DNA from: Pseudomonas brassicacearum | GTDB taxonomy: Bacteria > Pseudomonadota > Gammaproteobacteria > Pseudomonadales > Pseudomonadaceae | Direction: 5' to 3' | DNA: 64,000 nt | Assembly: GCF_003732225.1 (NCBI RefSeq) | Contig: NZ_MOBJ01000006.1 | Location: 186,001-250,000 of the forward strand | In this document: in pieces, positions 61,176 to 64,000 of the stretch | How positions within the stretch are numbered: the stretch's first letter is position 1 | Layout: every line of letters starts with the position of its first letter | The notes under the pieces: generated by a model | What the model saw: only the letters and a program-made list of their open reading frames with translations | Database searches by the model: none | Told to the model about the DNA's origin: nothing | Program-made: the position numbers and the translations under genes

Positions 61176-61917
61176 ATAAGTGCGAAGTGAGCCCTCTAGC
61201 ATGGGGCTTTCGTTAGGTGGCTATCAATCTGCGCACTGACAATTCAGTGTTGCACGGAATGCAAAGGTCAGGCTGAAAACCGGGTCGCGACCATCGCGAG
61301 CAAGCTCACTCCCACACTGGATCTATGCCGGACGCCAAACCGGTGTGCACTGAAGATTAAGTGTGGGAGCGAGCTTGCTCGCGAAGAGGCTATCAGCCCC
61401 GATACAAAACCCAGACCTTAACGTGTTTTCATTGGCTGATATTAATACGCTAGCAGTGTAAAGGCTGGGTAACAACTGATAGTTATTAACTAAGTACTGG
61501 AATGGATAGTGATGGGCTGTTATACCCACTGAAATCATGAGCTCATTGATTGATAAACGGTATGGCATGTTAAATTTTTTACCAAAAAGCATTGAGTGTT
61601 TTTTTTATGGCGCTTTGGTCGTGCGGTTGACGGATGGCTAAATAATGGCTGTTAGCTAATGGCTGCCTTTAATTTATATTTTCAAGGTAAATCGTTAAAT
61701 CATAACTGTTTGAATATTAAGTGATTTGTATAATTAAGTGGCTCTTATCACATAATGTTATTAACGGTTGCTAGTTTGAGTCTGTAGGGGTGGCGATATT
61801 TTGGCGTTTTAGTGTCAGAAAAAACTCTCCAATAGATCAGGCACTTTCTTGATGTGGTGCTAGTGTTGATAGTCTTCTGTTAATCACATTTCGCCTACCG
61901 GTAGGGGGGAGTGCGAC
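61176..61917. other. AT-rich intergenic region
   Basis: About 740 bases between divergent mexE and the TackOD1 gene. It holds a REP pair at 61291-61389. From about 61420 to 61860 the sequence turns strikingly AT-rich. No supported gene is seen there. The promoter of the TackOD1 operon must lie here. Confidence 0.5.
61291..61389. repeat. REP pair, family A
   Basis: CATCGCGAGCAAGCTCACTCCCACA and the inverted GTGTGGGAGCGAGCTTGCTCGCG, 52 bases apart. The first arm carries one base change (CTCACTCCC for CTCGCTCCC). Confidence 0.85.
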
Positions 61918-63306
61918 ATGTCGGTTCCAAATCCCCGGATTGCGATTCTTGGCAATAGGGTTTCCAGCTCTAATGTTCTCGAATTTGAGCACTTTACTGA
62001 TATAAGCAGCTTGCTGGCCGCTCGCGTATTTGATGTTCTGCTGCTGGACATGCCGGCAACTTACGCTGGGCGAGTGCTTCGCAAGTTACGCTCGGCTCCC
62101 CCTTATCGCTACACCCTCATTTACTGTTGTCGAGACCAGGACGACTGGTGTGAAGCGTTGGGAGATGGAGCGTGCCCTGCCGAAACCAGCGAAATAAAGA
62201 CGTTGTGGAATGTGTGGCAAGAACGCTTCGCGTTATTCACGCAGGGTTCGGCTCCCGAACGATTTGAAAGTCGGGTGCTGTCATGGTTGTGGTTACGCGC
62301 CAACGCCCATGTGTTTGCCCTGCGAGATCCGGAAGTCCCCCAGCATTATCGCTATCCCTTGCTCGAAGCACTGGCCGATAACGAGCAGGTCAATCCTTTC
62401 GTCTGGCTCAGTTTAATGGTGCAACAGGATTGGCTCGAAGAGGGCGTTCTGGTCGATCGCATCCGGCTCTGTTCAGGTTGTGGCTCGGGCCGGCTTAATT
62501 ACATTGACGTGTGTGCCGAATGCCAGGCTTTGGACATTTCAAGGCAGCCCTCCTTGCACTGTTTTACCTGTGGGCATGTCGGGCCTCAGGATTCCTTTCT
62601 CAAAGATAACGTTTTGCTGTGTCCCAATTGCCTGAACCGTTTGCGACATATCGGCAGCGACTATGATCGTCCGCTGGAAAATTATCGCTGCAGGTCATGC
62701 CAGGCATTCTTTGTCGACGCCGATGTGCTGGCGCGGTGTCTGGACTGCGGCCTTTCGCACGCACCCGATAAGTTGCGGGTACGGGAAGTCAGAGACTTCC
62801 GGCTGGCAGAAGCAGGGCGTTTGCGCTGTCGCCAGGACTTCAACGACCGATCAGTCGATCACTTCGGCCGCCTCAATTTGTTGGGCGGCAAAGACTTTTA
62901 TGAGTTTCTGACCTGGCAGCTCCAGGTCGTGCGTCGTTATCAACTTCCGGCGTTCTCAGTGATCGGCCTGCGCTTCGTCAATCTGACCGGTACGTTGGCT
63001 CGTCTGGGTGAGCACCGCGGGCATGCCTTTATCGATAGCCTTGCCGATAGGCTGAAGGAAACCGTCCGGGAAACAGACCGTTGCTCCCGGAGTACGGAAG
63101 AGTTTTTCTGGATCATGCTTCCCCATACCGACAAGGCCGGTCTGGTCAGTGTCAAGCAGCGCTTGAGCCGGGTCGCCGAGTTGTTTTCCGCGCCAGAAGT
63201 CAGTGATATCGCCCTGCGTGTCGTCAGTTTCACTGCACCTGAGGATTTGCTTGAGCAAGAAGATGGCGAACTACTGCTGGCCCGTCTGGCCAGCGAGTTG
63301 GTGTGA
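61918..63306 (+). CDS. TackOD1 zinc-ribbon protein with a degenerate GGDEF domain
   Basis: A 462-residue soluble protein. Residues 1-110 resemble a receiver-like fold without a clear phosphoacceptor. Residues 180-300 carry four CxxC-type pairs (CSGCGSG, CAECQ, CFTCGHVGPQ, CPNCLNRLRHIGSDYDRP), then CRSC and CLDCG, the pattern of TackOD1 zinc-ribbon output domains. The C-terminal GGDEF-like domain has STEEF where GGDEF is expected, so it cannot make cyclic di-GMP but might bind it. The next gene, a glycosyltransferase, starts two bases after its stop, pointing to exopolysaccharide control. Confidence 0.72.
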   Translation: MSVPNPRIAILGNRVSSSNVLEFEHFTDISSLLAARVFDVLLLDMPATYAGRVLRKLRSAPPYRYTLIYCCRDQDDWCEALGDGACPAETSEIKTLWNVWQERFALFTQGSAPERFESRVLSWLWLRANAHVFALRDPEVPQHYRYPLLEALADNEQVNPFVWLSLMVQQDWLEEGVLVDRIRLCSGCGSGRLNYIDVCAECQALDISRQPSLHCFTCGHVGPQDSFLKDNVLLCPNCLNRLRHIGSDYDRPLENYRCRSCQAFFVDADVLARCLDCGLSHAPDKLRVREVRDFRLAEAGRLRCRQDFNDRSVDHFGRLNLLGGKDFYEFLTWQLQVVRRYQLPAFSVIGLRFVNLTGTLARLGEHRGHAFIDSLADRLKETVRETDRCSRSTEEFFWIMLPHTDKAGLVSVKQRLSRVAELFSAPEVSDIALRVVSFTAPEDLLEQEDGELLLARLASELV

Positions 63307-63308
63307 CC

Positions 63309-64000
63309 ATGAGCCCATTACTGGAGCAACTCTATAACGCGCTCGGCGCGCTCGCGGGACCGGATGGATTGAGTCGGTTGTTCTACATGCTATTTCCAAT
63401 GTTTCTGCTTTTTGAACTGCCACTGACGTTCATGGTGATGCTGGGCGTTTTGCGCTGGTTTGCCCGCAAGCGCAGCAGTGTTGTGCCGCTCAGTCTGTAC
63501 CGACCCAAAGTGTCCTGCATCATCACCTGCTACAGCGAAGGGATGGATGTTCAGACGACGCTGTTAAGCCTGTGCGAGCAAACGTACCCCGGGCACATCG
63601 AGATGATTCCGGTGGTCGATGGGGCCACGATGAACCAGTCGACTCTCAGTGCCGTTCGCCAGTTTCGGGTCGACCCGCAGTTGTACCCCCGCCGCCATTT
63701 GCGGCCGATTGCCAAATGGCAAAGGGGTGGGCGGGTGTCTTCATTGAACGCCGGCCTGGCCCATGCCAGCGGAGAAATCGTGATGGCGCTGGATGGTGAC
63801 ACCTCCTTCGATAACACGATGGTCAGCGCCATCGTGCGGCATTTCGAGGACCCTTCGGTGCCGGCGGTCGCCGGTAGTTTGCGCGTACGTAATGTATGGG
63901 GCTCCTGGGTCACTGCGATGCAGGCGCTGGAATACCTGCTCTCGATCCATATGTCGAAAATCGGTTTGGCCGAGTGGAATCTGGTCAACAACGTCTCCGG
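63309..64000 (+). CDS. Family 2 glycosyltransferase, N-terminal part
   Basis: The gene starts at ATG 63309, two bases after the previous stop, and runs out of the window. Visible are an N-terminal membrane helix (FYMLFPMFLLFELPLTFMVM), VSCIITCYSEGMDVQTTLLS, IEMIPVVDGATMNQS (nucleotide-binding aspartate), the GGRVSSLNAGLAHASGE motif and VMALDGDTSFDNTMV with the D-x-D metal site. This is the order of processive membrane synthases such as BcsA and PgaC. The product is probably an exopolysaccharide. The catalytic end and further helices lie outside. Confidence 0.85.
   Translation, partial: MSPLLEQLYNALGALAGPDGLSRLFYMLFPMFLLFELPLTFMVMLGVLRWFARKRSSVVPLSLYRPKVSCIITCYSEGMDVQTTLLSLCEQTYPGHIEMIPVVDGATMNQSTLSAVRQFRVDPQLYPRRHLRPIAKWQRGGRVSSLNAGLAHASGEIVMALDGDTSFDNTMVSAIVRHFEDPSVPAVAGSLRVRNVWGSWVTAMQALEYLLSIHMSKIGLAEWNLVNNVS

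Noticed and set aside
61323..61592. 89-codon minus-strand frame in the AT-rich gap
   Set aside because: It runs through one arm of a REP pair, has no ribosome site and no recognisable content.

Overview
The window is GC-rich bacterial chromosome. It almost certainly comes from a Pseudomonas of the fluorescens group. The evidence is a complete mannitol/arabitol catabolic operon in the order mtlR-E-F-G-K-D-Y-Z, a MexEF-OprN type RND pump, lpxO, small Pseudomonas-typical families (DUF1652, two DUF2790 proteins), and two families of paired intergenic palindromes (REP elements) of the kind common in this group. I found no rRNA, tRNA, CRISPR array or intact insertion sequence.

Layout. 0-5.5 kb: the end of a low-molecular-weight phosphatase gene, a membrane diguanylate cyclase, small proteins, and an azoreductase / LysR regulator / hydroxylaminobenzene-mutase-like cluster suggesting nitro- or azo-aromatic handling. 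5.8-12 kb: a heavy-metal (copper-type) two-component system with a DUF2790 protein, then a patchwork of small unknown genes, a CapA-like protein and several decayed gene ends. 12-20 kb: lpxO behind a PhoP-box-like element, a GNAT acetyltransferase divergent from a RimK-like ATP-grasp ligase, ilvA behind a textbook attenuator, ecotin, and small Pseudomonas families. 20-25.5 kb: an orphan type VI secretion module (VgrG, a PD-(D/E)xK nuclease effector, a DUF3396 immunity protein) abutting the 3' stub of a porin gene. 25.6-35 kb: the mannitol operon.

35-44 kb is accessory in character. It holds two tandem PI-PLC-like proteins, a glycosyltransferase, a GntR regulator with two winged helices, and a 1308-residue toxin-like protein with a C-terminal HELSH zinc-protease signature. 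43.7-50.4 kb is a signalling cluster: two single REC proteins, a CHASE3-GAF-kinase with three REC domains, a CheR methyltransferase and a REC-kinase, with no CheB or chemoreceptor. 51.6-61 kb carries two efflux systems, a FUSC/DUF1656/HlyD (AaeB-X-A type) operon and mexEF-oprN, converging on a REP pair and a terminator. 61.9-64 kb starts an operon joining a TackOD1-degenerate GGDEF protein to a family 2 glycosyltransferase, which is cut by the window end and probably belongs to an exopolysaccharide system.

The items most worth checking are the ilvA attenuator with an apparently leaderless leader peptide, the structured leader at 19.7-19.95 kb with competing pairings, the HELSH toxin, the nuclease effector with a membrane C-terminus, and the TackOD1/glycosyltransferase operon. 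All calls come from reading the sequence; no database search was run.
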